Part shown: one piece after another, positions 26,529 through 36,001 of the stretch
How positions within the stretch are numbered: the stretch's first letter is position 1
Layout: each line of letters starts with the position of its first letter
Assembly (NCBI GenBank): GCA_015272325.1
Contig: JACYLU010000014.1
Location: 1-64,000 of the forward strand
Length of the DNA: 64,000 nt
Source: Synechococcales cyanobacterium C42_A2020_086
GTDB taxonomy: Bacteria; Cyanobacteriota; Cyanobacteriia; Elainellales; Elainellaceae
Reading direction: 5' to 3'
Made by a program: the position numbers and the translations under genes
The notes under the pieces: generated by a model
What the model saw: only the letters and a program-made list of their open reading frames with translations
The model's database searches: none
What the model was told of the DNA's origin: nothing

Positions 26529-29294
26529 ATGACTTCTCATTTTGATCTGGATTCTACGACGACTACTGCCGCTTCATTGGAAGATTCCCATGAACAGGCG
26601 AACGAAGCTGAAAACGCTGCTCTGACAGACGATCCCCACGAACCCCAAACTGTTTCCTCCCCCGCTTCAACCGCATCAGAACCACCAGCGGCAATCGTGC
26701 AGAAGACTGGAGTTTTCGTTGCGGTGCACGGCCATTTCTACCAGCCTCCGCGGGAAAATCCTTACCTCAATGCCATCGAGCGGCAGCCTAGCGCAGCGCC
26801 TTTTCACGATTGGAATGAGCGAATCCACTACGAATGCTATCGGCCTAACGCCTATGCCCGCGTGTTAAATGACCGAGAAGAACTCCTGGGGATCGTCAAC
26901 AATTACGAGTATCTCAGTTTCAATATCGGTCCAACGTTGATGAGCTGGCTCGAACGCCATGACGTGGAAACCTATCAGCGGATTCTAGAGGCAGACCGCA
27001 AAAGCTGTGAGCGCTTGCAGGGGCACGGCAACGCTATGGCGCAGGTGTATAACCACATGATTCTGCCGTTAGCCAACGAGCGGGATAAATATACGCAAAT
27101 CCGCTGGGGGAAAGCCGACTTCCGCTCTCGATTTGGGCGCGATCCCGAGGGCATGTGGCTGGCAGAAACCGCTGTGGATTACCCGACGCTGGAAGCGCTT
27201 GTGGCAGAAGACATCAAGTTCATTGTGCTGGCTCCTTCCCAGGCGCAGCGCTGTCGTCCGCTACCGACGCCCGAGCATCCTGATCCGCAGTGGTTGGAAG
27301 TGGGCGGCAGTCAAATTGATCCCGTGCGCCCCTATCGCTGCTATTTAAAGTCGTCCCGTTCCGAGTCCGATCAAGGTAGAAGGCGCTACATCGATATATT
27401 TTTCTATGATGGTCCGATTTCCCGTGACATGGGGTTTAGCGATATTCTGACTAGCTCGCATCACTTTGTTGGTCGCATTGCCCAAGCGGTTCGCGCCGAT
27501 CATCCTGCCCAACTCATCGCTGTCGCGACCGATGGTGAAACCTTTGGGCACCACAAAGGCGGCACCGAGAAAGCGCTAGCCTACGCCTTTACCGAAGAAT
27601 TTCCCCGTCGCGGTTGGATGGTGACAAACTTCGCCCACTACCTGAGCCTCAACCCGCCCACTTGGGAGGTAGAATTGAAGCCGGTTACGGCCTGGAGCTG
27701 CTCCCATGGTGTGGATCGCTGGCAGGAGAACTGCGGCTGTGGTGGCGGTGGGAGTTGGCATCAGCTGTGGCGGCGGCCGCTGCGCAACAGCTTGAATTGG
27801 CTACGGGATCAGCTAATCAAAATTTACGAGGAGCAGGGCAGCCGCTATTTTCGCGATCCCTGGCAGGCACGAGACCACTATATCCAGGTGATTCTCGACC
27901 GCAGCCGAGCCAATATCCATCGCTTCTTGAATCAGCATCAAACCCATCGTCTCAATCCTACAGAACGGGTAGATGCTTTGCGATTGCTAGAGATGCAGCG
28001 GATGGCGCTTTTGATGTACACGAGCTGCGGCTGGTTCTTTGATGAAATCTCGCGCCCTGAAGGTACGCAAATTCTGCGCTATGCAGCGCGAGCACTGGAG
28101 TTGGCGGGCGATGTATCGGGAATCCAACTCGAGAAGGGCTTTATCAAACAGTTGGCAGCTGCCCCCAGCAACGTGGATTGCTTTCAGAACGGGGCTGAGG
28201 TCTACCGACAACTCGTGATCCCGTCGCAGATCTCGCTGGAGCAGGTAGCCGCCCATTATGCGATTACGTCGTTATTTACGCCTTATTTACCGGATCAGCG
28301 GGTCTACTGCTATGCTGTTCGTCAGCTCGATTATCAGCTCCAGCGGTTAGGCGCATTGACGTTGGCAGTGGGTCAAATCCAGATCACGTCGGAAATGACT
28401 CGCGAAAGCAAACATCTCAGCTTTGCGGTGCTGCATCTCGGCGGCTGGGATTTCCACTGCTGCATCCAGCCCTTCTCGGGACGCAGAACCTACACCCAGC
28501 TCAAAGAAGAGCTGTTCGAGGCACTACGACAAGCTAGCGCGGCGCAGGCCATTCTGGCGATGAATCGTTACTTTGGCGATCAGTCCTATAGCCTACGCGA
28601 TTTGTTTGCAGAGGAGCGGCATCGAATCATGCGGCTGCTGAGTCAGGAAACTCTGACGCGACTGGATCAGCTTTACACGCAGGTCTATCGAGATAATTAC
28701 GGCATTTTGGTGGCGTTCCACCGCGACGAGCTAGAGGTACCCCAGGAATTACAGGTGGCCGCCGAGATTGCCATCAGCCATCGAGCAATGCTGTCTCTGC
28801 AGGCACTCGAGCGCGAAACCAGCGATCTGCCGCCCAGCAATCCCCAGCTTTGCCTCAGCCACATGGCCGAACTGGAAGCAATTGCCAGCGAAGCCGACCA
28901 CTTGCGCTGTCAGCTCAAGCTCCCGGAAATCCGGCATATTTTAGAGCGGCTGGTACTGCGCTCGCTTTGGCATCTGCTCTACAGCTTCAACACCGAAACT
29001 GCAGAAGGCGACATGCAGTGGATGGAACGCCTCCTCAACTTGGGGCAACAGCTTCATCTGCATCTTGGGCTAGATCAGGTGCAAGAACTGTACCTCCGGG
29101 GTCTGCACAGCCAAATTGCGCCGCAACTGCTCGCCGAAGCCTTAGGGGACAATACACCGGATAGCCTTGTTCCGTGGAAACCAGCGCAAATCCGGCAATT
29201 TTTGCAGCTCGGGCAACGGTTAGCTATCGATGTCCAAGGTTGGCTAGCTCTACTTGAGCAAAAAACGCTAGATAGCCCCCAGCACGCAGGCTAA
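26529..29294 (+). CDS. glycoside hydrolase family 57 protein with DUF3536-type C-terminus
   Basis: 921 residues. After a ~55-residue Thr/Ala/Glu-rich leader, the GH57 fold begins at VFVAVHGHFYQPPRENPYLN. GMWLAETAVDYPTLEAL carries the probable catalytic Glu. ATDGETFGHHKGG carries the acidic residues of the later conserved motif. The C-terminal half (LEKGFIKQLAAAPSN...) corresponds to the large helical DUF3536 region found with such domains in cyanobacteria. GH57 enzymes act on alpha-glucans such as glycogen, as amylases, branching enzymes or transferases, but the exact reaction here is not clear. Its last 27 bases overlap the 3' end of argF, which runs the other way. Confidence 0.82.
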   Translation: MTSHFDLDSTTTTAASLEDSHEQANEAENAALTDDPHEPQTVSSPASTASEPPAAIVQKTGVFVAVHGHFYQPPRENPYLNAIERQPSAAPFHDWNERIHYECYRPNAYARVLNDREELLGIVNNYEYLSFNIGPTLMSWLERHDVETYQRILEADRKSCERLQGHGNAMAQVYNHMILPLANERDKYTQIRWGKADFRSRFGRDPEGMWLAETAVDYPTLEALVAEDIKFIVLAPSQAQRCRPLPTPEHPDPQWLEVGGSQIDPVRPYRCYLKSSRSESDQGRRRYIDIFFYDGPISRDMGFSDILTSSHHFVGRIAQAVRADHPAQLIAVATDGETFGHHKGGTEKALAYAFTEEFPRRGWMVTNFAHYLSLNPPTWEVELKPVTAWSCSHGVDRWQENCGCGGGGSWHQLWRRPLRNSLNWLRDQLIKIYEEQGSRYFRDPWQARDHYIQVILDRSRANIHRFLNQHQTHRLNPTERVDALRLLEMQRMALLMYTSCGWFFDEISRPEGTQILRYAARALELAGDVSGIQLEKGFIKQLAAAPSNVDCFQNGAEVYRQLVIPSQISLEQVAAHYAITSLFTPYLPDQRVYCYAVRQLDYQLQRLGALTLAVGQIQITSEMTRESKHLSFAVLHLGGWDFHCCIQPFSGRRTYTQLKEELFEALRQASAAQAILAMNRYFGDQSYSLRDLFAEERHRIMRLLSQETLTRLDQLYTQVYRDNYGILVAFHRDELEVPQELQVAAEIAISHRAMLSLQALERETSDLPPSNPQLCLSHMAELEAIASEADHLRCQLKLPEIRHILERLVLRSLWHLLYSFNTETAEGDMQWMERLLNLGQQLHLHLGLDQVQELYLRGLHSQIAPQLLAEALGDNTPDSLVPWKPAQIRQFLQLGQRLAIDVQGWLALLEQKTLDSPQHAG

Positions 29295-30197
29295 CAGCGC
29301 TTTCTGGGCATGCATGCGGTTCTCAGCCTCGTCCCATACCCGAGATTGGGGTCCTTCCAGAACAGCGTCGGTGATTTCTTCGCCCCGATGGGCGGGCAGG
29401 CAATGCAGCACAATGGCCTGGGGATCGGCTAGCGCCAAAAGCTGCTCGTTCACTTGGTAGGGCCGAAAAATAGGTAGCCGACTCTGAGCTTGAGTTTCCT
29501 GCCCCATACTGGCCCAGACATCGGTGTAGAGCACCTGAGCATCTTTGGCAGCGAGTTCTGGATCTTGAGTAATCAACACCTGGGAGCGCTCGCCCGCGAT
29601 CTCCTTGGCCTTTTGGACGATCATTGGGTTAGGCTCGTAGCCTTTGGGAGAGGCCACCCGGACATGAATCCCCGCAAGCGCACAGCCCAGCAGCAAGGAA
29701 TTGGCCATGTTATTGCCGTCTCCTACATAGGTCAGCGTCAGCCCGGCAAGCTGTCCAAACTCCTCTTGCACGGTCTGCAAATCAGCTAACACCTGACAGG
29801 GATGCTCCAGATCGGTCAGGGCATTAATCACCGGAATCTTGGCGTAGTGAGCGAAGGTTTCTAGCTCTTGCTGTTCAAAGGTGCGAATTGCCAGCACATC
29901 GAGGTAGCGATCGAGCACTCGCGCCGTATCAACGGTAGGTTCGCCGCGCCCCACCTGCGTAACGCTAGCATTCAGGTCGAGCACTTGCCCGCCAAGCTGA
30001 AACATGGCCACCGAGAAGCTGACGCGAGTCCGAGTCGAGGCTTTGCTAAACAGCAGCCCCAATACTTTGTTTTCGCAGTGAGGGTTCACCTTGCCTGTTT
30101 TGAGGCGGGCGGCTAGATCCAACAGTTCCCGGAGTTCATCAGCACTTAAATCTGCCATGCTCAGCAGATCACGACCCTGCAACGACGCTACGCTCAT
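29268..30197 (-). CDS. argF: ornithine carbamoyltransferase
   Basis: 309 residues. It transfers the carbamoyl group to ornithine to make citrulline in arginine synthesis. The carbamoyl-phosphate site SKASTRTRVSFSVAMFQLGG is complete (STRTR). HPCQ (EHPCQVLADLQT) is present. The ornithine-site loop HCLPAHRGEEITDAVLEG with its active Cys follows near the end. DVWASMGQE also fits ornithine rather than aspartate carbamoyltransferase. It is 106 bases downstream of hisZ on the same strand and overlaps the 3' end of the GH57 gene. Confidence 0.95.
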   Translation of the reverse strand: MSVASLQGRDLLSMADLSADELRELLDLAARLKTGKVNPHCENKVLGLLFSKASTRTRVSFSVAMFQLGGQVLDLNASVTQVGRGEPTVDTARVLDRYLDVLAIRTFEQQELETFAHYAKIPVINALTDLEHPCQVLADLQTVQEEFGQLAGLTLTYVGDGNNMANSLLLGCALAGIHVRVASPKGYEPNPMIVQKAKEIAGERSQVLITQDPELAAKDAQVLYTDVWASMGQETQAQSRLPIFRPYQVNEQLLALADPQAIVLHCLPAHRGEEITDAVLEGPQSRVWDEAENRMHAQKALLACVLGAI

Positions 30198-30303
30198 TCT
30201 GGCTCACTAATCACTAACAAACGTCAACGATGTCTTAAAACCCTAGCAGATCTTGACCAAGGCGCGTGGTTCCTCAGGCACTTCTGCTCAAAATCTCGGG
30301 TAG

Positions 30304-31527
30304 TTACAGGGTTTCAGAAGTGGCTTCACCCGTCTCGCTGACCCAGGCAATCTGCTTAATCTGCCGCTGCCGAGCATAATCACGAACTGCCTCGGGCGAG
30401 GCTTGCTCCCCCAAATTCATCTCCACGCGCACGAGCTGAGCTGAATCTCGAATTGTTTGAGCGTAGGCGAACGCAGCGGCGTAGGCCTTTGGCGTAGTCG
30501 GTACAATCAACCAATCACTAGGAGGAGTGCGGCTAGGTAAGCGACCGCTAGAGAGCAACAATTGATGAAGATGATCGATATTGAGAACAAAGCCCACCCC
30601 AGGTTTGGTTTCGCCCTTGGGATGGTACAACCCCAGCAGTTGGTCATAGCGGCCGCCTTGACCAAGGACGCGCTGCCCTGCACTGCTGCTGACAACCTCA
30701 AAGACAATGCCCGTGTAGTAATCAAAGGTTTGGATCAAGCTGAGATCTAGCACCAGCGAGGGCACGCGCTGCTCGCGATCGCTACTTTCTTGTAGCAGAT
30801 CCATCAGGGCCTTGAGATTATTCACCGTGGCCCGCTGTTGGGGATCTAGATCCAAACTAGAGACGCGCTGCAGCACATCGCTCGGCTGCCCTCGCAAGTC
30901 TAGCAGCAGCAAGGCACGCTCGCGCAGATCGTCCGTTAGGGGTAATGCTTCCAGCGCAATCCGGTCGAGGTGAGCAATGGCGTGCCGCACTTGTGCCTGC
31001 ACGCTGGACGGAAAAGCAGAAAGGAGCGACCGCGTTAGTCCGGCATCTCCCAAAATCAGATGGCATTGATCCAACCCTAGGCTGTGCAGGCAGTCGGTTA
31101 GCAGCAGCAGAATTTCAGCATCGGCTGCCACCCCGCCTGAGCCGAGTAGTTCTACCCCTGCCTGATAGAATTCTTGCTGCCGGTTGTGGCTAGTGCGCTC
31201 GGCGCGACGAAAAACATTGGCGTTGTAATAGAGCCGCTGCGGATAGGGCACGCCAGCCATGCGCGTTACAGCAGCACGGGCTATGGAGGCGGTTAGCTCC
31301 GGACGCAACCCCAGTCGCTCGCCTTCCAAATCCAGCAATTGAATCACCGTTTCAGGTTCAACGGCCCCCCCAGCCATCAGCGTATCTAATCGTTCCAGCG
31401 TGGAGGTAATGATCCGGTGGTAGCCCCAGCGGTGAAACACCTGCTGCACATGCTCTTCGATCCACCGTTTTTGCGCTACGTCCAGCGGGAATAGATCTCT
31501 CGCGCCAACAGGGGGTTGATACACCAT
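30304..31527 (-). CDS. hisZ: ATP phosphoribosyltransferase regulatory subunit
   Basis: 407 residues, resembling the catalytic core of histidyl-tRNA synthetase without its anticodon-binding domain. It has PPVGARDLFPLDVAQKRWIE, the class II motif 2-like LRPELTASIARAAVTRM and FDYYTGIVFEVV, which parallels the HisRS histidine-binding motif. HisZ pairs with the short HisG to form the first enzyme of histidine synthesis. HisG is not in this window. Length and motif set fit HisZ better than HisS. The start is 6 bases after the stop of the J-domain gene, so the two are surely co-transcribed. Confidence 0.9.
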   Translation of the reverse strand: MVYQPPVGARDLFPLDVAQKRWIEEHVQQVFHRWGYHRIITSTLERLDTLMAGGAVEPETVIQLLDLEGERLGLRPELTASIARAAVTRMAGVPYPQRLYYNANVFRRAERTSHNRQQEFYQAGVELLGSGGVAADAEILLLLTDCLHSLGLDQCHLILGDAGLTRSLLSAFPSSVQAQVRHAIAHLDRIALEALPLTDDLRERALLLLDLRGQPSDVLQRVSSLDLDPQQRATVNNLKALMDLLQESSDREQRVPSLVLDLSLIQTFDYYTGIVFEVVSSSAGQRVLGQGGRYDQLLGLYHPKGETKPGVGFVLNIDHLHQLLLSSGRLPSRTPPSDWLIVPTTPKAYAAAFAYAQTIRDSAQLVRVEMNLGEQASPEAVRDYARQRQIKQIAWVSETGEATSETL

Positions 31528-31533
31528 TAGAAA

Positions 31534-32487
31534 CTACTTTTTTTTGTTACCAAACAGTCCAAATAAACCGCCACCCTTTGAGTCGGATCGGCCGCGAGAT
31601 GCAGATTTTCCGCCTCCAGCGTCGGGTCTACTAGTGGGAGCACCTTTGCCATTGGGCGATTCCAGTCTACGTTTCCCTTCCAAGGCTACCTCATCTTGGG
31701 GGTTTAACTCCAAGGCTTTATTGAAGTGAATCTTAGCCATGGTGGCTTGATTCGTCTTGAAGTAAATGACCCCCAAACGGCTATGACACGTGCTGTTACT
31801 AGGATCTATCTTCAGCGCATCGCGCAACTCTAGGATTGCCCTTGGGTAATCTTGCTTCGTCTCAAATTCCTGTGCTCGCCGCAGATAGCTAGCAACCAAC
31901 GATTCCCGTGTGGGAGGAGGCGATGGAGCGGCAGTTGGTGTTGCTGTAGGGGTTCGCGCTGCGGTACCCGGTGCTGCTCCTGACCTCGCTTGGCTAACCG
32001 CTTCACTGCGGCTTTCCTTGCGCATCAAATAGACCAGATTCAGCTCACTAATTTGCCCTGTCAGTTCCAACGTCTGGTCAAGCAGTTGATATTGCTTTTC
32101 CGCAAGCTGTTTCAGAGCAGTTTTGTAGGCGTTCTCGATGTCAGGAGCGGCTGCCAAACGGCGAGCAGCATCGCTGGTTAGAACCACCGTATCCTGCTGT
32201 TTTAAAGCTTGCTGACCCTTCAAGCGCACCAAAAGGCAGTACTCGGTGTAGTTTTTCTCCTGTGATAGCTTTTCATAGGTTGGATTCACCAGCTTCGACA
32301 GGAACTCTGCGGCCCGCTGCCGGTCGGCTTCACTTTCGGCCTTGATACTGTCAGGATGAAGTCGGCGAGCAATGCTTAAATATCGCTTGCGAATCTCTTT
32401 AACCTCAGCATCAACAGGAATTCCCAGAATCGCATGGTAGTCAGTGAAATCTAAATTGAATAACCCGTGCTCAATTTTCAGAGACAT
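31534..32487 (-). CDS. J-domain protein with tetratricopeptide repeats
   Basis: 317 residues. An N-terminal J domain (YHAILGIPVDAEVKEIRKRY...) has the HPD tripeptide in RLHPDSI, needed to stimulate Hsp70 ATPase. A helical middle and a Pro/Ala/Thr linker follow. Residues ~200-270 hold about two TPR units (YPRAILELRDALKIDPSN; AKIHFNKALELNPQDE). The tail is Gly/Ser/Lys-rich and ends GLFGLFGNKKK. It lacks the Cys-rich and C-terminal domains of DnaJ, so it is a specialised co-chaperone. It lies between the inositol-phosphatase-like gene and hisZ on the same strand. Confidence 0.85.
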   Translation of the reverse strand: MSLKIEHGLFNLDFTDYHAILGIPVDAEVKEIRKRYLSIARRLHPDSIKAESEADRQRAAEFLSKLVNPTYEKLSQEKNYTEYCLLVRLKGQQALKQQDTVVLTSDAARRLAAAPDIENAYKTALKQLAEKQYQLLDQTLELTGQISELNLVYLMRKESRSEAVSQARSGAAPGTAARTPTATPTAAPSPPPTRESLVASYLRRAQEFETKQDYPRAILELRDALKIDPSNSTCHSRLGVIYFKTNQATMAKIHFNKALELNPQDEVALEGKRRLESPNGKGAPTSRPDAGGGKSASRGRSDSKGGGLFGLFGNKKK

Positions 32488-32584
32488 GTTGCCTAATTCC
32501 GCAACCCCACTTAATGAGGGTGCCCGCTAGTGTACTTTACCTAACCCAATGAATCCGACTGACGTGGACTAGCACCGGCCTCGC

Positions 32585-33421
32585 TCACGCCAGATATTCT
32601 GCGTTGTCAAAGTTCATTAATGGCTGCACCCGCGATAAGGCCTGGCTCAAAGCTGAATGGATAGAGCCATTAGTCGCTAAAATCCGCCCAGACTCTAGCT
32701 TAAACGGGCTACTGTCGTAGGCGGTAACATTGCCCCCTGCCTCTTTGACTATAACAACTCCCGCTGCCATGTCCCAAGGGGATAAACCGCGTTCCCAATA
32801 GCCGTCGAGCCGACCACAGGCAACATGGGCTAAATCGAGTGAAGCAGAACCACTGCGACGTACGCCCTGCGTCAAATGGGTAAGGTAGCAAAATTCGGCA
32901 TAGTTATTGTCGGGGTTTTCCCGGCGGTCGTAGGCAAAGCCAGTGACTAACAAGCTGTCGCGCAGTTCGGCAGTCTGCGAAACCCGAATTGGGCGGCGGT
33001 TGCGAGTTGCCCCTAACCCCTGTGCGGCTCGAAACAATTCTTGGTGCGACGGATCAAACACCACGCCCACCTTGGGAGATCCCTCAATCAGTAGCCCTAT
33101 AGAGACAGCATAAAAGGGATATTGGTGAGCATAGTTCGTCGTGCCGTCAAGCGGATCAATCGCCCAGCAGTAGGAATGATCGGTTGCACCTATCTCTCCT
33201 GATTCCTCTGCCAAAATTCTGTGCTGCGGGCAGTGGCGGCGAATCACCTGGACAATCACCTCTTCAGCGGCTTTATCTGCCAGAGTCACTAAATCGCCGG
33301 GGCGACCTTTCTCTCGCACTTCGCCCGCACCGACAAAGTCTTGGACGACGGCACCTCCGGCAAGGGCGGCTTCGGTGGCAATTTCTAGGAAGCGTTGCAG
33401 CTGCTCGGGAGAATGACTCAT
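32585..33421 (-). CDS. inositol monophosphatase family protein
   Basis: 278 residues. The metal-binding motifs of the family are all present: EESGE (motif around residues 70-75), DPLDGTTNYAH and WDMAAGVVIVKEAGG near the C-terminus. Such Mg-dependent phosphatases act on myo-inositol 1-phosphate, histidinol phosphate, PAP or fructose bisphosphate. Being in a leftward group with hisZ, a histidinol-phosphatase role is worth considering but unproven. The start codon ATG at 33421 follows a short gap after the ferredoxin gene. Confidence 0.85.
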   Translation of the reverse strand: MSHSPEQLQRFLEIATEAALAGGAVVQDFVGAGEVREKGRPGDLVTLADKAAEEVIVQVIRRHCPQHRILAEESGEIGATDHSYCWAIDPLDGTTNYAHQYPFYAVSIGLLIEGSPKVGVVFDPSHQELFRAAQGLGATRNRRPIRVSQTAELRDSLLVTGFAYDRRENPDNNYAEFCYLTHLTQGVRRSGSASLDLAHVACGRLDGYWERGLSPWDMAAGVVIVKEAGGNVTAYDSSPFKLESGRILATNGSIHSALSQALSRVQPLMNFDNAEYLA

Positions 33422-33532
33422 AAATCTAGTCGATGAAATCTAGTCAATAAAAACATACAGAGAACTGGGGCAGCCTGCTTTACGGAACAAACTGTAGAGG
33501 AACCGATCCGGGATTAAACACTCCGGCTTTAC

Positions 33533-33901
33533 TTACTCTTCATCGAGTGGCAGCCCGCGCCGTACCTTACCTTTGCCAAAGTAGCGACCAAACTGCAGCT
33601 CATAGACTTCATCTTCGTCTTGCGTTTCTACTTCTAGATCAGAGCGCGGGTAGCTGACACAAAGCAGGGCATAGCCTTGTTTTCGCAGTTTAGGAGACAA
33701 GCCCACTGCTTCCGGTTGGTCGAGTTCTCCAGACAAAATGCGGACTGCGCAGGTGGTACAAGCCCCATTGCGGCAGGCAAAAGGCAACTCAACGCCTTGT
33801 CCTTCGGCACACATGAGAATGTAGCGATCTTCAGGAACCTCAACCGAATGGCATGTTTGGGTTTGTCGATTGTGAATCCGAACAGTGTATATGCGAGTCA
33901 T
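33533..33901 (-). CDS. plant-type [2Fe-2S] ferredoxin with C-terminal extension
   Basis: 122 residues from the ATG at 33901. The cluster ligands are CRNGACTTC plus the fourth Cys in GYALLCVSYPRSD. Family core proteins are ~98 residues; this one adds a tail (DEVYELQFGRYFGKGKVRRGL) rich in charged residues. It therefore belongs to the non-photosynthetic minor ferredoxins seen in cyanobacteria rather than to Fed1/PetF. The start is chosen because GGAAAGGGG precedes it; two upstream in-frame ATGs lack a ribosome site. It could pass electrons to an unknown partner. Confidence 0.85.
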   Translation of the reverse strand: MTRIYTVRIHNRQTQTCHSVEVPEDRYILMCAEGQGVELPFACRNGACTTCAVRILSGELDQPEAVGLSPKLRKQGYALLCVSYPRSDLEVETQDEDEVYELQFGRYFGKGKVRRGLPLDEE

Positions 33902-34050
33902 GCCCCTTTCCATAAATTGACCCACCGCTTATGATACTGACGCAGGAGCGGCATCTTGGCAACAAATCTTCAAGCGGACTTTCCGAGTGCTCCTACTTCT
34001 GCTAAGGTAGTAAGTCTGTGGCTGAGTTTTGCGGCAGAACTCGCTCTCTT

Positions 34051-34137
34051 GGAGAGATGGCCGAGTGGTTGAAGGCGCAGCACTGGAAATGCTGTTTAGG
34101 GGTAACTCTAACGAGGGTTCGAATCCCTCTCTCTCCG
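34051..34137 (+). tRNA. tRNA-Ser (anticodon GGA)
   Basis: An 87-nt class II tRNA. The acceptor GGAGAGA (34051-34057) pairs with TCTCTCC (34130-34136), with discriminator G. The anticodon stem CAGCA/TGCTG encloses loop CTGGAAA (anticodon GGA). There is a long variable arm, and the T arm is GAGGG-TTCGAAT-CCCTC. The terminal CCA is not encoded. Confidence 0.95.
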
Positions 34138-34181
34138 TTCAATAGGTAGCTTCGCAAGAGCGATTCAAGGCAACAAAAGAA

Positions 34182-34203
34182 CAGGATGGGGAACCGCATC
34201 CTG
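34182..34203 (+). terminator. possible terminator after tRNA-Ser
   Basis: A 7-bp stem CAGGATG / CATCCTG with an 8-nt loop lies 45 bases past the tRNA. The following tract CCCTTTA is only weakly T-rich. Confidence 0.4.
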
Positions 34204-34273
34204 CCCTTTACCTCTCTTCTTCACATCCTGCCTGCAGTCTTTGATTGTTCCGTGAGCAGCTTGCTGGCAGTGA

Positions 34274-36001
34274 CTAGTAATGATTGCCAACTTTGCGATG
34301 ATGTACGGCGGTCAGAGAGCCAGGTTTAGAAACGCGCCCGGTCTCTACCGTGCTATAGACAATCCAGTGATCGGTGCACTCCATCCGGCTGACCACTTCA
34401 CACTCCAGATAGGCGAGGGCGTCTCCTAAAATTGGCGAACCATTGCCGGCTGGATAGGTTTTTACCCCGGCAAAGCGATCAGCACCGGGCGGAAAGCGCT
34501 TTAGGAAGTGTTTCATCAGGTGCTGATAGTTACCTTCTTCCAGTACATTCAGCACGAAGCGGTCGCCAGCATGGAGCAACGACTCAATCGCCCGATCTTT
34601 GGCAACCGCGATGGTGATGCCCAACGGCTCGTAGCTAGCTTGGGCAACCCAGGAGGCCAGCATCGCACTCGAGGCTTCTCCTTTTTTCGCCGTAATAATG
34701 TAAAGCCCGCCACTCAACCGTCCTAGCGCTTTGTCGAGGTCATTATCAAGCGACTTCATCTGTTTAATGCTGCGGTCGCGGGTTAGCCACTGCCCTAAAT
34801 CGGTTCCGGCTTCATCGCAGAGCTGGTAGATCGAAGCATTGGGAGTTTCTTTGATTAAGATCGGCGGAAAAACTTCCTTCATGCCCACCTCTTGAAACTG
34901 GTTGCGCAGTGGGTAAACCGATTCGTCATCGCCACCACCGGCCTCAAACAGCCCAATTGCCTGCTTGGAAGTCGCTGCCGCAAGAATGGTGCTCAGGGCG
35001 GCATGGGTGACTGAAGCAAACTCCCCCGTTTGGGGCGGCATACCAATGACAATTCCGGACGCCAAATCCACAATTTCCCGGACTTCTTGAGGATCGGTAA
35101 ATTTCAGATCCACTAGCTCTACCGCTACCCCGGTTTTGGTAACGCCATGAGCAATTGCTTGAGCCAGCTCATTGCTGTAGCCATAGTCGGCAGCATAGAA
35201 TAGCGCCACGGTTGTCTCTGCTTTGGCTTGAGCCTGACTCCACTCGCGATAGCGCCCTACTAATTCAGGGATGTGATGGCGCAGCAGCGGACCATGTCCA
35301 GTGGCAACAGTTTGAATCTCCGGTAGGTCATTCATCCGCTTGAGAGCGGCCAGCACCGAGCGGGCATTCGGACCCATCAAGCAGTCGTAGTAGAGTTTGT
35401 AGTCGGCATCGAGCAACTCCAGCACCTCGTCATAGATGTTGTCGTCGCAGTAGTGCATGCCAAAGACGTCGCAGGTGTAGAGCGTCTGCGTCTTGTGATC
35501 GTAGGTGAGAATCGTGTCAGGCCAATGGAGGTTGGGAGCTGAGACAAACTCCAGTTCGTGCCCGTTACCGAGGTCTAGCCGGTCGCCGTTTTTCACCATC
35601 ATCCGCTGGAACGGCTGATGCACCAAGTCTTCCAGAAACTGAATTGCCACCTTTGCACCCACGATCGTGATCTCGGGCGCCAGCTTCAAGACGTCTTGGA
35701 TCAAGCCGCTGTGGTCTGGCTCAGTGTGGCTCACGATGAGGTAGTCAATATCTCGGGGATCAATCAGTTGTGTCAACTGGTCAAGATAGAGCTGTCGAAA
35801 CTTTTCGTGGGAGGTGTCCACCAGCGCCGTTTTTTCACCCCGGATTAAAAAGGAGTTGTAGGTCGTTCCGTTCTGCAGTTCAAACTCAATATCGAAGCGG
35901 TCCCGGTCCCAATCTAAGGAGCGGATTGCGGTGGTGTCGGCTGCGATGTCTAGGGTTTGTAGCGTTAACTTGCTTTGGGTACGCTCTACCAGTGCTACCA
36001 T
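34274..36001 (-). CDS. flv3: flavodiiron protein Flv3 (diflavin flavoprotein)
   Basis: 575 residues with the three-domain layout of cyanobacterial flavodiiron proteins. First comes a metallo-beta-lactamase-like di-iron domain, then a flavodoxin-like FMN domain (~residues 265-410), then a C-terminal flavin-reductase-like domain that can use NAD(P)H. The iron ligands are of the canonical Flv3 type: HTEPDH, then His in APNLHWPD, Asp in TCDVFGMHY and His in GHGPLLRHH. Flv1 has non-canonical ligands, so Flv3 is the better name. With Flv1, it reduces O2 to water on the acceptor side of photosystem I. flv1 is not in this window. It is divergent from rpaA. Confidence 0.92.
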   Translation of the reverse strand: MVALVERTQSKLTLQTLDIAADTTAIRSLDWDRDRFDIEFELQNGTTYNSFLIRGEKTALVDTSHEKFRQLYLDQLTQLIDPRDIDYLIVSHTEPDHSGLIQDVLKLAPEITIVGAKVAIQFLEDLVHQPFQRMMVKNGDRLDLGNGHELEFVSAPNLHWPDTILTYDHKTQTLYTCDVFGMHYCDDNIYDEVLELLDADYKLYYDCLMGPNARSVLAALKRMNDLPEIQTVATGHGPLLRHHIPELVGRYREWSQAQAKAETTVALFYAADYGYSNELAQAIAHGVTKTGVAVELVDLKFTDPQEVREIVDLASGIVIGMPPQTGEFASVTHAALSTILAAATSKQAIGLFEAGGGDDESVYPLRNQFQEVGMKEVFPPILIKETPNASIYQLCDEAGTDLGQWLTRDRSIKQMKSLDNDLDKALGRLSGGLYIITAKKGEASSAMLASWVAQASYEPLGITIAVAKDRAIESLLHAGDRFVLNVLEEGNYQHLMKHFLKRFPPGADRFAGVKTYPAGNGSPILGDALAYLECEVVSRMECTDHWIVYSTVETGRVSKPGSLTAVHHRKVGNHY

